The notes under the pieces are model-generated. The model was not told the origin of the DNA. It saw only the letters and a program-made list of their open reading frames with translations, and ran no database searches. A stretch of DNA of 64,000 nt, taken from Nautilus pompilius (Eukaryota > Mollusca > Cephalopoda > Nautilida > Nautilidae). The position numbers were made by a program, and so were the translations under genes. Of the stretch, positions 14,401 through 26,236 are shown in pieces. Position 1 is the stretch's first letter. Every line of letters starts with the position of its first letter. The stretch covers positions 1,178,001 through 1,242,000 of the forward strand of contig JACATO010000333.1 in the NCBI GenBank assembly GCA_018389105.1, written 5' to 3'.

Positions 14401-17400
14401 TGAAACATTGCCAGTCACTACAGCAACAAGTGAACATTTGTTTTCAACACTTCAATGGCCGCTCACTTATCTACAGAGCACTGTGGAACAAGACCGTTTG
14501 ATTGGATTGGCTCATTTGACAATCAACCGTGACATTGCAATTGATACAGAACTTGTAATCGATGAGTTGTCTAAGAAAAAACGCAGACTGAATTTTGTTT
14601 TGTAATTATTTGTATAGTGAATCAGTTGTAAAATAAATCTTTGCTTACTCTAGTTTATTTCTGAAAAATCTAGGTACATACTTCTTTGCTCCTATTTTGG
14701 ATTTTGAATAAACATCTCTGTCAGTTGGTTGGGACCATCCAGAAAATATATCCTGGCTATGCCACTGATCATTTGCAACAGATAATACGAGGAATTAACA
14801 GTCTATTATAAAAATGCTAGAAGGTAAATGAAAAATCAATAAGAATATTAGTTGCAGAAAAAGAGGTTCCCTAAAATTACATGGGTACCTACTGGATGTA
14901 GCAAATAGTGAACTTAATGGTTCTTGGTTATTTCATGGTATAGACATGGAGAAAGATGTGACAAAATGTTTTCTTGTTGGTGATTTATATCTTTTCTGTG
15001 TGTTGTTGTGGTGCTATGTGTGGGTAAAGCATGTTCAAGTGTATACATGTTTTCTATTTTTTGGAAGGAGGTGGATTACTGAATTTACATGTGGTTTAGA
15101 GTGGAGCTGTAGCCTTTGAGTATGATGTCCTTATCTTAGCTCAAATCGTCCAGAAGTAGACATCTCAACATGAAGTTTACTTAGAGGCTAAATTGATAAT
15201 CATAATGGCAGGAAATGAGTACTTTAAATGTTGAAATGTTAACTGGTTGTCTGAAACAGGAACCTACTGAATATATTTTAAAAACTTTTTAAGAAATTTG
15301 ACAGTGCAGTGTTAGCTGCTGATTTGATCACCTGTAAGAGGAACTGAATTCTAGATTTAGTTGATGTTGTATCAGACATAGATGCCCTGGAACCGTTGGT
15401 TTGCAGTGATCATAAAGCAGTAAATCCACTTCTCTGTATATGAGCGAGAACTCAGTAAATTATCAAAGATATCCTAAATTTCCTCAAGTTAGATAATAAA
15501 AAACAAAAATTAATCCGATGAGCAGATTTTGGGTGTTTTGTAGAAGGAAGAATTTAAACAAAGGCTATGGACACAGATCTGGACAATTCTAAATACTTCA
15601 ATAAGAATACGCCAGTAAAAATCGATTTAGCGAAGAGAAACGATGTTAGAAATTTTATTTATACACATGAAGGACAAAAATATATGGTGGGATACGATGG
15701 CCCTTTATGAAGATGGGAAAGATGGTGTAATTGGTGATTTCAAGTAAGCTAGTTAAAGTTTTTAAAATCTTAGTTGTTGTTTGCATTAGCAGGGAAAAAA
15801 TCTGTTGATGAAGTTGGAATGGAAACAGAAAAACATGAGAATAATGTGCCTATTTTTCCAGATAAAAGAATTTTCATTTAAAAAGAGCTCAAAGTAATCT
15901 CTGGACAAATTTGTTATCTTCAAATAATACTTAGAAAGTATCATGAACTATTACGGAAAAAAAAAGGGGTGGGTTTGAAGGTGATCCCAATAATTATGGG
16001 ATTTGTATAATATGTGTAGTACCTGTACCATAGTTGAAGAAATATTCGTCCATAGAGAACTCCAATTTTTTAAAAAATTTGGTAGGCAGCAAAAATAGGT
16101 TCATAATACACAGGTCAAGGGAAATTTTTTTTTTTTCTTTTTTCTAGGCAGCCCACAGCTTGGTTAATTGACCAAGTATCCGGAAATTGCTTTGTGTTGC
16201 TCACGCTGAAGTTCAAGATAATATTTTTTTCGTCTAAGTGAAGCCTTATGTATCTTCTGGAAATGATTTTGGTTGGAGTGGATTTGCTGTCCTCTAAAGA
16301 CCCATGGCTACTTCAAGCTATCTGCTGAGCAGCAAAGATCAGTCAAGTTTAAAAGGCAAACCGTTTTGTTATCAGGGGCGAATCCAAAAGGTGTGCTAGT
16401 ACAAACTGAGCACTAACTGTCAGTATTCAAAAATTTGACTAAGTCCCTGGGGTCTTTATGCTGTGGTGATCACTGTTTTCATCTCACCCCTTTTCACATC
16501 CTCCTTCCATGTTATATTTTCCATTGTGCGCATGCATCACTTCCACTTGTCACGTTCCACACCTCGCTCATTCTATAAAACTTGGCGCGATGTATAGATT
16601 TGTGGTTTTTTGCTGTTTGAGATCAGGAATCAAGAGTATATCATTTTATTGAATATTTTAGTTGTCCATAATTTGCAGGCTAATGGTCTGTACAGGTTTT
16701 AGTAGGACCCTCACGTCACCCTGTCATGATTTTCACTATTGATGTCATTGGTGTTTATCAGAAAAGAGAGATTTTTTTTTTTTTTGGTTGCCAATGACAA
16801 TCTGGCAATTGTGTTTTTAGAGCCCTGCTCACATACCTAGATAAAATAAATGCATATTTGCAGAGAGTTAGCACTGATTTCATTATTTAGAAAATCTATC
16901 CCACTTATAAAACAACCATACTATCACCTTTGACTATCTTTATTATAATACAGCTTTTGATAAGGATCCATTTAACTCTTGATGATTAGTCAAATAAGAG
17001 ATGGCAGAGGGCTGCTGTCCTTGATGATAACTGTCTGAAGCACAAGTTCATTACTTAAGCCGGCTCCCTTCACGGAAAGCTGATTTGTTCAACCTTTCAG
17101 CACAAGGTCTATCTATGTTTACTGATTTTATTTATTGTTTCACTTAATCCTGGTGAATGCACACTTGCAAAATACTTCAAAATCAGAAGCAGACATGGTC
17201 TAGGAGTTATTCTGGCCGTCAGCCAGCTCAGCGGTACAAGTCTAAGATAGCTTGCCATTAGATTTTAAATTATAAATGGATTCTGTAGAAACAATTGTCT
17301 ACAGAGAAATTTGGGCTGAAAACAAAATTAAAATCAGTTTTTGCTGGCCAGAAGCAAGAGGCGAGGAATTTCGCTCTGTGTTTGACAAAAATGAAGTAAG

Positions 17401-17421
17401 TTTCAGAGGCTTTATACAACA

Positions 17422-17501
<80 letters not shown>

Positions 17502-20022
17502 CTTTTAATTATTATTATCATCAGTATGAACAGGAAGTAAAACTGCTTTAAAACATACGACAGGTTTTCTAAAAAATTTCTTTTCTGGTCTACACATACA
17601 TTCCTCTGATAAGAAAAATCAGTTTGCTATTGTTAAAAGTTTTAAGATGTCCCCTGTAAGGAAGTTAAAATATTTAGAGAGAGAGAAGTATATTTCAGGT
17701 ACTTGGGTCTATGACTGAGCTGTGACGTCATTTTACTCAATTACTCCTCATAATTTTTCTTTTAGAATTTGCATAAAGTTTTCTCGTCAAAAACACAGTC
17801 TACAATGTTAAAGAAAATAAGTGACCATAAAGATGAAATAAAATGAACTAAGTGTTGCATTAAAAAAAATATAAATAAATTCCAGACTTGGCAATGCAAT
17901 CCCCTTATTTCTTGAGAGTGGTGACATTTTTATCTGTTATCTTTGTTTACTTATTTAGGTCCAACCCAGAACGATATTCTGACATTGGATCCCCACCCCA
18001 TGGTATTGTCCCAGTAAAGGGAGCCATTCACATAATAGCATCACGTGGCTTCTCAGAGTATGCCATCTACAACCCAATTGCCCAGGACTTTTTAAACTGG
18101 TGCAAGAAGGCCAAACACCCAGATGAGGTTTTCTTTAATTCTCTTAATCATAATCCATCACTGAAAGTGCCTGGATCCTACAAAGGTAAGCCTGTCTCCA
18201 TGGGTCACACTGTAAATATAAGGGCTTTTCCTTTCATTTTGTCTATGCTGTTAAAATTAAGAAAAAGTGAAATGACATTATAGTGAAACACCACTTGAAA
18301 TCCACTGATCATTTGTTTGTGTGTATGTGAGTGAGCAAGGAAGAGAAAGAGGTAATGAGGTAGGTAGAGAGAGAAAGGTAGTGAGGTAGATAGGGGGTCA
18401 GTCTGCAAAGAATACATTAATTCTTGATGTAATAACTTGTCTGTAAAAAGTCTGTCTTGAAAAATTCATTTCCATCTTTCTCATTTCAGTTTTGTTTCAA
18501 CATTTTCAATGGGTTAAATCGGTAATAAGCTTTAGCAATGCCAACAATATACTTTGTTAAAAAGTATTTAAATTCTTTTAATGCCTTCTTAGGAAAAGAA
18601 AGATGCCATTGTAGCTAGTATTGTACATTTTTGTTTCCACTCTTTCCAGTAAAGACCAGATTAAAATTCCATAATATTTTATATCTAACTTGCTTATTTG
18701 TTCAGATAAATAAAAAATGGCTTTCCATTATGATTCTGGAATTTGTGAACCACAGCACTGGTTCTGACCAACAAACATTAATTATATTTTATTTAAAAGG
18801 TTCACTGTGACACTTAATAACTTAATTGGATCAGTTAATAGTCTGGATCTTTCTGATGGGATTATTTAAAAAAAGAAGAAAGTAGACCAGATAACATCGC
18901 AAGGAGTAGAATGTTTTGATTATGGAGATAAGAAGTTTTTAAAAAAACAAAACAAAAATTCTCCAGTAAAACCTAAGGCATGATGATAGGAATTTCTACC
19001 ATGCTATTAAAACATCAGCTAGCCACCTCACAGGAAAATAGCATGTACCACAGTGACAAGGGACATGCTGCCAATTTTTTGAGAGAATTAGCAGGGTTCT
19101 TTGTGCTGCATCACCTCACCCTTCAGAGCATATAAAACTTGAATTGCAAGACTGGGGGAGCAAGACAACATGCACCAGTTTGACATACAGGCCATGGGGC
19201 CAAGTATGTGCATGATAAAGGGTCACTACTAAAACACACATTACCTGAATTCCAAAAAAATATTAATTTATGTTTTTAAGGCTTACATGGTTTCTTTATG
19301 TCAGTCATTAAAGATGAAAGAGTAAATATAATGTTATTACTATGTACAAATGGTTTCTCTGTTATAGAAGACGATTCACAGTAAATATTAAGAAAATATC
19401 ATGTGAAAATATATTTATGTCAATCATTAAAGATAAAACTAAATTTTATTTCTTTGTGTCAGTGGTTAAAGATGACTTTTCATCTGGGGTTACTTGGTTA
19501 GTTATTAATGTAAACTAGTAGTAATAGCTAAAACTAATTAAAGATGACTTTTCATCTGGGGTTACTTGGTTAGTTATTAATGCAAACTAGTAGTAATAGC
19601 TAAAAACTAATTAAAGATGACTTTTCATCTGGGGTTACTTGGTTAGTTATCAATATAAACTAGTAATAATAGCTAAAAACACACTTTGATGCAAATCTTT
19701 TTTTCTGTTGATCATTATTGTAGGTGACCCAGAGACACATCCAGAGAAGAAGCCATTTTTGGCAAGATTTAAAAACTGGGGGTCCTGGCCCTTTTTTTAC
19801 ACCTGTCATGGAATATGGGTGCGTGGTATCTGTATATTTGGTATTGCTGATCTGCCTTTACTGAGCACAAGGCGGGAACTCTTCCTTAACAAGTTCCATC
19901 TGGACTTTGAATATCTTGGATTTGACTGCATGGAAGAATGGCTCTTCAACAAGACTCTTAGGCCAGTGGAACTGAACATGGACTACTACAGAAATCTCAG
20001 TTTTGTTCACAATAAATTTTAG
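3466..20022 (+). CDS. GCNT: GCNT-family beta-1,6-N-acetylglucosaminyltransferase (GT14), three coding exons joined
   Basis: Joining 3466-4277, 17959-18185 and 19724-20022 gives a continuous 445-residue frame, close to the 428-438 residues of vertebrate GCNT1 and GCNT3. Enzymes of this family are Golgi type II membrane proteins that add GlcNAc in beta-1,6 linkage to make core-2 O-glycan or I branches from UDP-GlcNAc. Visible here are a short cytosolic tail, one membrane anchor (about residues 21-40), a stem, the CIHVDKK segment (175-181), the signature NLTGQEFPLKTN (238-249), and a PDE motif whose Glu327 matches the family's catalytic base. Introns are phase 2 and phase 1, with GTGAGT and GTAAGC donors. 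I chose the first Met; a second at 3493 (MKCVRRPNC) would shorten the tail by nine residues. Which vertebrate paralogue it matches cannot be decided. Confidence 0.93.
6450..10080 (-). pseudogene. Decayed hAT transposase, ZMYM1-like (DUF4371 type)
   Basis: Read on the minus strand, this block keeps ordered pieces of a ZMYM1/DUF4371-type hAT transposase with many stops and frame shifts. In protein order they are GFHNWKDT (near 9780, the GF-NWK segment after the TTF zinc finger), AKSKHGVGELLSR (near 9670), HCYDGALNMTGK (near 9350, matching the family's GQCYDGASNMSG), CCGHTFSLSCSD, and AIKHRFDQPGY (near 6930). A ruined dimerisation tail lies near 6500-6600. The stretch expected to hold ADETTD is missing or unreadable. 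No terminal repeats or 8-bp duplication could be found, so the ends are approximate. The element lies antisense to the host gene in intron 1. Confidence 0.8.
11134..11182. repeat. Inverted pair of interstitial telomeric units
   Basis: GGGTTAGGGTTA (11134-11145) is matched by its exact complement TAACCCTAACCC (11171-11182). The 25-base centre is itself partly self-complementary (TATATTTTAAAAATAT). This is two TTAGGG units facing two CCCTAA units head to head. Confidence 0.85.
11394..11454. repeat. (ATT)n microsatellite
   Basis: About twenty uninterrupted ATT/TTA units, followed by a small palindrome, ATCATGAT. Confidence 0.97.
11941..14767 (+). mobile_element. hAT transposon with both ends, ZMYM1-like, inactive
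   Basis: The element starts CAGTGGTGCACCCAG and ends with the complement of CAGTGGCATAGCCAGG, a classic hAT terminal inverted repeat. The 8-bp flanks ACCATTTG (11933-11940) and ATCATTTG (14768-14775) differ at one base and are a convincing target duplication. At 2,827 bp, with coding remains from end to end, it looks like a nearly full-length copy that has since been disabled by point mutations. It lies in the sense direction within GCNT intron 1. Confidence 0.93.
12318..14605 (+). pseudogene. hAT transposase, ZMYM1/DUF4371 type, disabled
   Basis: The frame begins at ATG 12318, after a good acceptor-like TTTGTTTTGTTTTCAG, and hits a stop four codons later. After that, the family's landmarks appear in order: LGIESYF; the TTF-type finger (YKFPS, HGVYCKYCTLFGP); DFEKHAGQDY; a broken NR-piece; FALRGHKDHG; FRALLRFRIDAGD; the acidic DDTTDMATREQCS; GQGYDSASTMSG (near 13385); YVHCDGH; and the C-terminal dimerisation segment ATSEHLFSTL, ending RRLNFVL. 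At least eight in-frame stops (for example 12330, 12622, 13105, 13198, 13422, 13767) and two or more frame shifts block expression. The three longest intact pieces are at 12357-12623, 13809-14267 and 14255-14605. Confidence 0.92.
15290..16200 (+). pseudogene. Degraded non-LTR retrotransposon (CR1/Jockey-like) fragment
   Basis: Read forward, ILDLVDVVSDIDALEP then LVCSDHKAV (near 15350-15420) match the end of a LINE endonuclease, where ILDLV and SDH are conserved. RRADF-like and MDTDLDNSKYF pieces follow in the usual linker. DPNNYGICIICVV (near 15985) resembles the reverse transcriptase start DPNNYRPISLTSV. Stops and shifts are frequent and no catalytic YADD box was seen. The extent is approximate and the clade uncertain. 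Confidence 0.5.
17424..17500. repeat. (AAT)n microsatellite
   Basis: About 25 units of AAT/TAA lie 460 bases before GCNT coding exon 2. Confidence 0.97.
17959..18185 (+). CDS. GCNT: GCNT coding exon 2
   Basis: The exon follows CTTATTTAG|G and completes Arg271, then encodes residues 272-346 and the first base of Gly347. It holds PPHGIVPVKGAIHIIASRGF and KHPDEVFFNSLNHNP. In mouse C2GnT-L the equivalent glutamate of the PDE motif is the catalytic base; here it is Glu327. The donor is AAAG|GTAAGC. Confidence 0.93.
18186..19723 (+). other. GCNT intron 2 (phase 1)
   Basis: The intron runs from GTAAGC to TCATTATTGTAG. Apart from the tandem repeat near its 3' end it is AT-rich with no recognisable content. 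A short GAGAGAAAGGTAG(T/A)GAGGTAG direct repeat occurs near 18350-18395. Confidence 0.9.
19466..19680 (+). repeat. Three-copy 72/73-bp tandem repeat
   Basis: Units start at 19466, 19538 and 19611, each with TTAAAGATGACTTTTCATCT. The copies are nearly identical; unit one runs into unit two with one fewer A. Looser TCA(T/G)TAAAGAT words at about 19305 and 19420 suggest older decayed copies. The array ends about 43 bases before the exon 3 acceptor, so it probably includes or borders the branch-site region. Confidence 0.93.
19724..20022 (+). CDS. GCNT: GCNT coding exon 3 and stop
   Basis: The exon completes Gly347 and encodes residues 348-445, stopping at TAG 20020-20022. It contains CHGIWVRGICIFGIADL, the family's conserved C-terminal block (G-x-x-V-R-x-I/V-C-x-F-G-x-x-D-L), then LFLNKFHLDFEYLGFDC, where vertebrate members have a matching NKFD segment with a cysteine. 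AATAAA occurs inside the last codons (20011-20016), probably by chance. Confidence 0.93.
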
Positions 20023-21300
20023 AGAATTTTTTATTGATGTTTTTACATGAATTGTTGTTATTTATGCTGAAGATGTGTTTGAGATTTTAAAGGGTGTCTA
20101 AACTGCATAATATATATTAAATTTTTGCGTAAATCTCAGAGAAATTCTTACACCCAATATATCTTGGGTCTTGTTGCTGTTTAATACAAAGTCAAAAAAT
20201 CCATTAAATGTTTATTGTGTATATTTCTTGGGCAAAGGAGAGATTCATTTATTTGATGCACACTTAATTCTAAATTTTAATTGTTGGCATATTTATGATT
20301 GGAGCAAGCTGGGTGAAGTTTGATTTTAGGGCATGATATTTGCTTATTGGGGAAAAGATTTGTGTGCTGGAGTTGTCAATTTTCAAATCATGTAAATTAT
20401 TTTTTACTGCAATGGAGAACCTTTATTACTTTTGAGTTTTATGACAATCATAGTAATAACCGTAAAATAAGATTTATTTCCTCATGATTAAAACGCCCCA
20501 TTTGGCATTATCTGTTTTGAAAAAAACAATTAAATTAAAGTTAAAAATTCAATATTTAAATGTACAGCAATCTATAAGTATGAGTCATATATGACCACAC
20601 ACAACTGGTAAATTAAAACAGATTTGAAATTTTATTTAATTAATTTTTTTCATAAAAAGGAAGAGAAATTAAATATATACAAGCACAAACAAGCTTGCAG
20701 TTGTTTGTTGTTTTGATGCTTTACACCAGAAAAGGGGTCATTCCATGAGTTTAGCATTGCAAATGTTTGTGTCTTATCCAAATTACAATATCATATTTAT
20801 TTGTGAGGACACCTGCCATTCTACTGTTGTTCACTTCTCAGCACTATGTTTTTGTTGTTTTTTTTTTATCAAAATTGTTCATCTTTTATTTGACACCAAC
20901 CTTATGGCAGAGTAAATTGACTATTTCACATTTTTTGCTTGGAATTAATGACTTTAACAAAACTCTTCATCAGCAAAGATGAAGAAAGAAGGCTCTATGT
21001 ATCATTGCACTATCAAAGTTAAATATATTTTTAAATTGTTGTTTTTTTTTTTACCTGTTCTTTCTCCCTCTGTTTATTTACTTAATTTTTTTAAAATAAA
21101 CAATAAATTTCACAATCTGTCCATCTTCCAGTTCTGCGCCAACTCTGTGGACTGGTAAAAACTGAAATCATATTTTACTGAAACAGTAATCAAAGTGTGA
21201 TGTTATTTTATCTGTATGTATTATATATATATATATATAAGTTCAGGGTAGCTGTTTTTTTTACACAATAAACAACTTTTGTTGAGTTTTGGTATTTCTG
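20023..21300 (+). other. Probable 3' untranslated region of the GCNT gene
   Basis: AT-rich DNA after the stop codon. Candidate polyadenylation signals AATAAA lie at 21095-21100, 21102-21107 and 21267-21272, with T- and GT-rich DNA after the last one. There is an (AT)n run near 21220-21238. No coding signal was seen, and the real 3' end cannot be fixed from sequence alone. Confidence 0.4.
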
Positions 21301-24300
21301 ATGTTTCCCTTACCAATTTCCCCCCTTTTATTTATTTTTTAAAATCTGAAGAATCTCTTTTTTAATGAATTAATTTAAAAATTGATACTCTAATCTTATT
21401 TTCATGAGTAAATACATGAAAAGTGATTTTTCATATCCAGAATGCTTGGGATGCCGAGGTGGTATTAGAATCACTGATGTAGGCCTTGTGGTCGCAAGCT
21501 CAGAACATAAAGAATCTTTTCTTGCTTGAGAAAAACTGAAATTTCTAAAAGTTAAATTCATTGAAATCTGGTTGGAGTATGGACAGTAGAAGAGTGAACC
21601 TGTTCGACTCAGACCACAGAAGCCATAATAACGAAGGTAAGTTATCTTTCAAGCAATGTGGCACTGAAAGTGTGTAAATTACATTTCTGGAGATTAAGCT
21701 GGTTTACACTCATGCGAGTGCCAGATCTGTTCTTGAAAACCTTTGATACTGCAGGACATATTGAATGTGAATCAGCTTTAAATCTGCATTGATGAAACTT
21801 CAAGAGGAAGCTTGACAATGTTAACAACTAGAAATTATCTGAGTAAAAAAAAAGAGTTTAACCTGTTGCTTAATCCATAAATAATAACTTTTTTTTGTAA
21901 CATTTTGTCTTATCAATTTGAGTAAATTCAACTTTCAGATACCAGAGCCTTTCTGAAAGAGCTGCAAGCTAGCTTTGCATGTGTCGTATTTGTGCTGCAT
22001 GTCATTTGTATGGGTTCTGAAATCACTACTTATTCTATTCTCATTTCAACAAAGAGCTTTTAGCTATCTCCAGAGGTTAGGGCTTGCCTTAAAGCTGGTG
22101 GGGCTCAAAGCAAAACTAATTTTTACCCTGATGTATTAAGACTTCTTTTTTTTTTCAACAACAGAATTTTGATTTATGCAAGATTTAAATTTGATTATTA
22201 TAGCACACAGTAACAGATAGTTTTATTAGGTCATATTTTAAACTGGACAGTCAGTACAATATTGTATTTCTGCATCATTATCCACAAAAATTTTGTGTAA
22301 TGCCTACAAAAGATTGAAAACTCATCACCTTCTAAAATAACTTATCATAACTTGAACAGAGTTCACTCAGTGTTGTATTGTACATATTTCTCAACTTGAA
22401 GGTTATTTGTCTCTCCTGACCAGTGGTAACAAGCTAATTAACCCTATGTGCTTCCTCTCCCTGTGCTCAACCAACCTCGCTCCACAGCACCTTACATTAA
22501 AATTACTAATAGTTGTTTTTTATTTTAGGGTGATCAGTTTAACATTACTTCTTTGACAGTGAAATCTGTCTTGTCCTGAGTTCACCACAGAAGTCAGTGT
22601 AGCTATTTCAAGCTATAGTCCACTTACAGCCTGATAATAATGTTTTTCAAACTTAAAGCACAGAACCCAGACAAAGGCTGGCACTGCCAAAAGTATCAAT
22701 TTGTAATTGTTTGATTATTTATTGTATTCGTTCAAACCTAATCATAAATAGCAGATGTGTGAAAAAATATATATGACTTTTGCATTCTTTAAAAAAAAAG
22801 AAATAAAGTAGTGACTTGTATGTTTTAGAGTTATTGTAAACAATCAGTCATGTTTTTAAGCACTGATGCATTTTAAAAATCAGTAGAATTCATAAAGACC
22901 TACAGATTAATAAACTTAGAAGTTTAGCATTTTATGATGTGTAAATCTGAGTGAAGGAAACTAAATTGGAACTGCTTTGCTGCAGAATATGTTTTTGTTC
23001 TAAAACTATGCAAAGCTTTTATTTATTCAGGTGTTAAATTCTACTCACTTTTACAAGCTTTGAGGACATTTTATGGACCTTTCCAAAACTGAAAAAATAA
23101 AAGAAAGTCCTTATTCAAATTTCTAGGACAAGCTAAATAAAAAATATGCTATTTATTGCTATTATTTGACTTTTACCCAATTTCAGTTATCTCCCCTCGA
23201 AAGAAAAAATTGCAAATGTTTGTAAAATTTCTTTCTGAATTTTTTACACAATTAATTTTCTACATCTTAGAAAATAATTTAATGTGTATCTGAGACTTCT
23301 GCTTAATAATACCTAAATAAGGCAGCAATGAAACAAAAGTATAGTTTGATGTTCCTGTCATTGTATAGGCTTCAGAAAGGTTTTTTTTTTAATTATGGCA
23401 AAATAAAGAAATTCAATAACAAATATAAAAATGCATTGTACTTATTGTAGTACTTCTGAATTAATTAATTATGGGTTCTTTTATCAGAGGCAATGATAGT
23501 GAACAGGAACTAAACTAGAGCAGTTAAATATATACTTTTATAAAATGTGTTATTTTTTTCAAAGAAACACCAAACTTTTGGTGTCCATTCACAAAAGATT
23601 TACCAACAGCATCTATCTATGTTTTGGTGGATGGTAAAGATCTTGACATTTTTCCTTTAATTATTTTTTTACAACTAATTTAAAATATACAAAAACTTTG
23701 GCAGATAAAGATGTTATATGGGTGCAAGAGTAAAATATATTTAGAATTTTTAAAAATGGAAACCTGTTAAAAGCAAAATCAAGTTTTACTAAAGTGAAAG
23801 TTTTAAAAATGTCAGTGATGGAGCAAAGCTGTAGCCACCTGTTTGTAAAACTTTCACCAGTTAAAATAAAACAGCTTTGCTTGTTTTGGAGAGAACAATC
23901 AGAGCTGAATAATAAGACAAAAAACCTACATAATGAATACCCTTTTCTAAGTGCCTTCAAGAATTCTGACCACAACAGAAAAAATATTGTTCTTTAAAGT
24001 TTACAGGAATGACATTTCAAAGTGTATTTAGGAGTATGCAAAGATAAATAAATAAGGATTTAGCCATAAAATAATTAGTTTATAATGTAAAATCCGTTAT
24101 TTAAAAAAAAAAAAATTATCAAAAGAACAATAAAAATCAATAAATATTTTCAGAAAATAGATAAAAGTAAAGTAGATGCAGATCTATTTTATTTGAATTT
24201 TAACACTGTAATAAAAGCTTTGAAAGAATGCGATACTCCACCAGTCAAACATCATAATGATAGAGAGCCTAAACTTGGAATTTTTAAAATTTAGTACATT

Positions 24301-24900
24301 TTATTTTCCTTAATATGTCTTAATGTGAATTTATTTTAGAACATTTCTTCGTAGAAATGGGTTTCTATTTAAACTTATTTTCTTGCCAATTTTTATTAAG
24401 TTTTTTTTTTTTAATTTTTACATTTGACAATTTATCTCGTTTGTATTTAGCTATTTATGTAAGAGTTACCTCCCATAAACCTTTATACTCTTCGCAATTT
24501 TCAATATTTAGCTAATGAAGTCAACCACAGCTAATCTTTGGTGACGTGTCGGAGTTTTTTCTTCTTCAGATGCTAATTGTGATTTACTTTCCATTATCCC
24601 ATTTGCTTTATTTACATAATTTAGTTATGGAAACAAACTCTAGTTCAAGTGGAAACCGATATTGATAGTAATCTAAGGGAGGTAACTCTAACTGATGTAA
24701 AATTATCCCTTTTTGCATCATAAAGCATCAGTTTAATAGAATGTTCTGGTGGATTAGTTAATATTTCACTTTGCTTGTAGTTTAAAACCTGCACGACTGA
24801 TCATTTTAAATATATATATATATACGATGGGTTTAAATTTACGAACACTCCCCTAGTTGGCGATGTTTGTATAGTAAAATCTGTGCGGTTATTGCATACA
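21301..24900. other. AT-rich intergenic DNA, nothing assigned
   Basis: No gene, RNA or transposon boundary was recognised. Open frames around 21370-21827 and 23661-23997 show no family motif and overlap on opposite strands, as chance frames do. Confidence 0.5.
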
Positions 24901-26236
24901 CGGCTCCTTTATAATAAATAGTCTGTCGTCCTATTTGTTAGTGGCCCATCACTTCTATCATGCAGTTATTTTCTATGATACTACACGCAAGAAAAAATTG
25001 TAGTAAATACAGAAGCCAACGGAGACGTTTCCTTGCACCGTGTTCCGCTCCAATCTCATTAACTTACAAACGTCGTCTGGTTTAATTGACGCTTAAACAC
25101 AACTCTTATTAATCGTTTCACCTTTAAAGACTGGGCCGCAAGGGATGGTTGGTGGTGTAGCGATGACGTTATCTTTTGCAACAACCCGCGCGGAGGAAAG
25201 GCCGTCTGACACAATGAGAAAGGTGAAAACATGGCTGAGGCCAACCATCGTTTGTTTGGACTTTGTGTGGCAAGTGCTCGTCGGAGCAAAAGCTACAGAT
25301 GACAAGCGCGGACTTATTCAAATAGTGATGGATAAATTTGGACAAGACCAGAGACGTTTACGATTTGTGTTGAATAAAAATGTTGTTTATGTCGTTGCTT
25401 GTTTCGTTATTGAGAGCTCCAACGTCGAAAAAATTAATTAAATTTTTTAAAAAAATTCTAAATCACAATAAATATTTCCATGTGAGAAACTTATTGATCA
25501 AAATCAGATACTCTGACCTGGAGGTCTCACTGCCACGTGAAAGCAGCGAGGTGTGGTGACCAAGCGGTGTTCAAGGCCAAAGTTACCTGCGGGCCTCTGT
25601 TTGTGTGTGCGGACCCAGGCAGTGCGAGAAGAAACATGCTGCGGGGGGGGGGGTGGCCAGATCGTAAACCCGCCACCCCTCGGCCTTTGTCGTAGCCAAT
25701 AATAAAAAATCCGTCCGTCCTCCAGCAGTAGTCGAATGTCGTGTTCAACTGCATCCAGAGGGCAAAACCGGAGAAGTTTCCGTCTTTACCAACGATTCTC
25801 TGGAGCTTCGACTCGATTATATCAACGACATGATTCCACTGATTTTCAGAAATTCATTCACAGCCAGCAGGAATTCCAGTGCTGTTTTTTTTCCCGTCCG
25901 TTGCGCCATGTCACGTGGTGACTCCTGCTGCTGTTTGTTTGTTTTCCTTTCATCAAAGAAGCAGAAAGCGAGACACGGAATGATCCCAGTTTTACTCATA
26001 GCGGGAGGGACCCACTTTAATTAACGGTCCCCATCAGAACGGATTCTTCTGTAGTAAAAATGGTGGAACACACTAGTAAATGAATGTACGGAAATTTTGT
26101 GTGTGTGTTTTTTTTTACATTTTAACAACAAATGTAAGGTTTATACATTGATGCTTCTCTCAGTTTTATTTCATGGACATATCTTCCATGTTTCAGTTAA
26201 GACAGATGTGATTTGAATTTATTTGCTTTTCTAAAA

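Larger units (their letters stand above)
4278..17958 (+). other. GCNT intron 1 (phase 2), transposon-filled
   Basis: This 13.7 kb intron runs from GTGAGT to TTACTTATTTAG. Besides the separately listed elements, the stretches 4278-6450, 10080-11130, 11183-11390, 11455-11932, 14776-15290 and 16200-17420 hold only AT-rich DNA with no gene or repeat I can name. The open frame at 17276-17551 owes its length to the AAT repeat, which reads as a run of isoleucines. Confidence 0.9.

Noticed and set aside
17276..17551. 91-codon frame with a long isoleucine run
   Set aside because: The length comes from the (AAT)n microsatellite reading as Ile; there is no other coding signal.
25145..25441. 98-codon frame in the CpG-rich block
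   Set aside because: Overlapping frames of similar length on the other strand, no recognised motif and no clear splice sites. GC-rich DNA gives longer chance frames.
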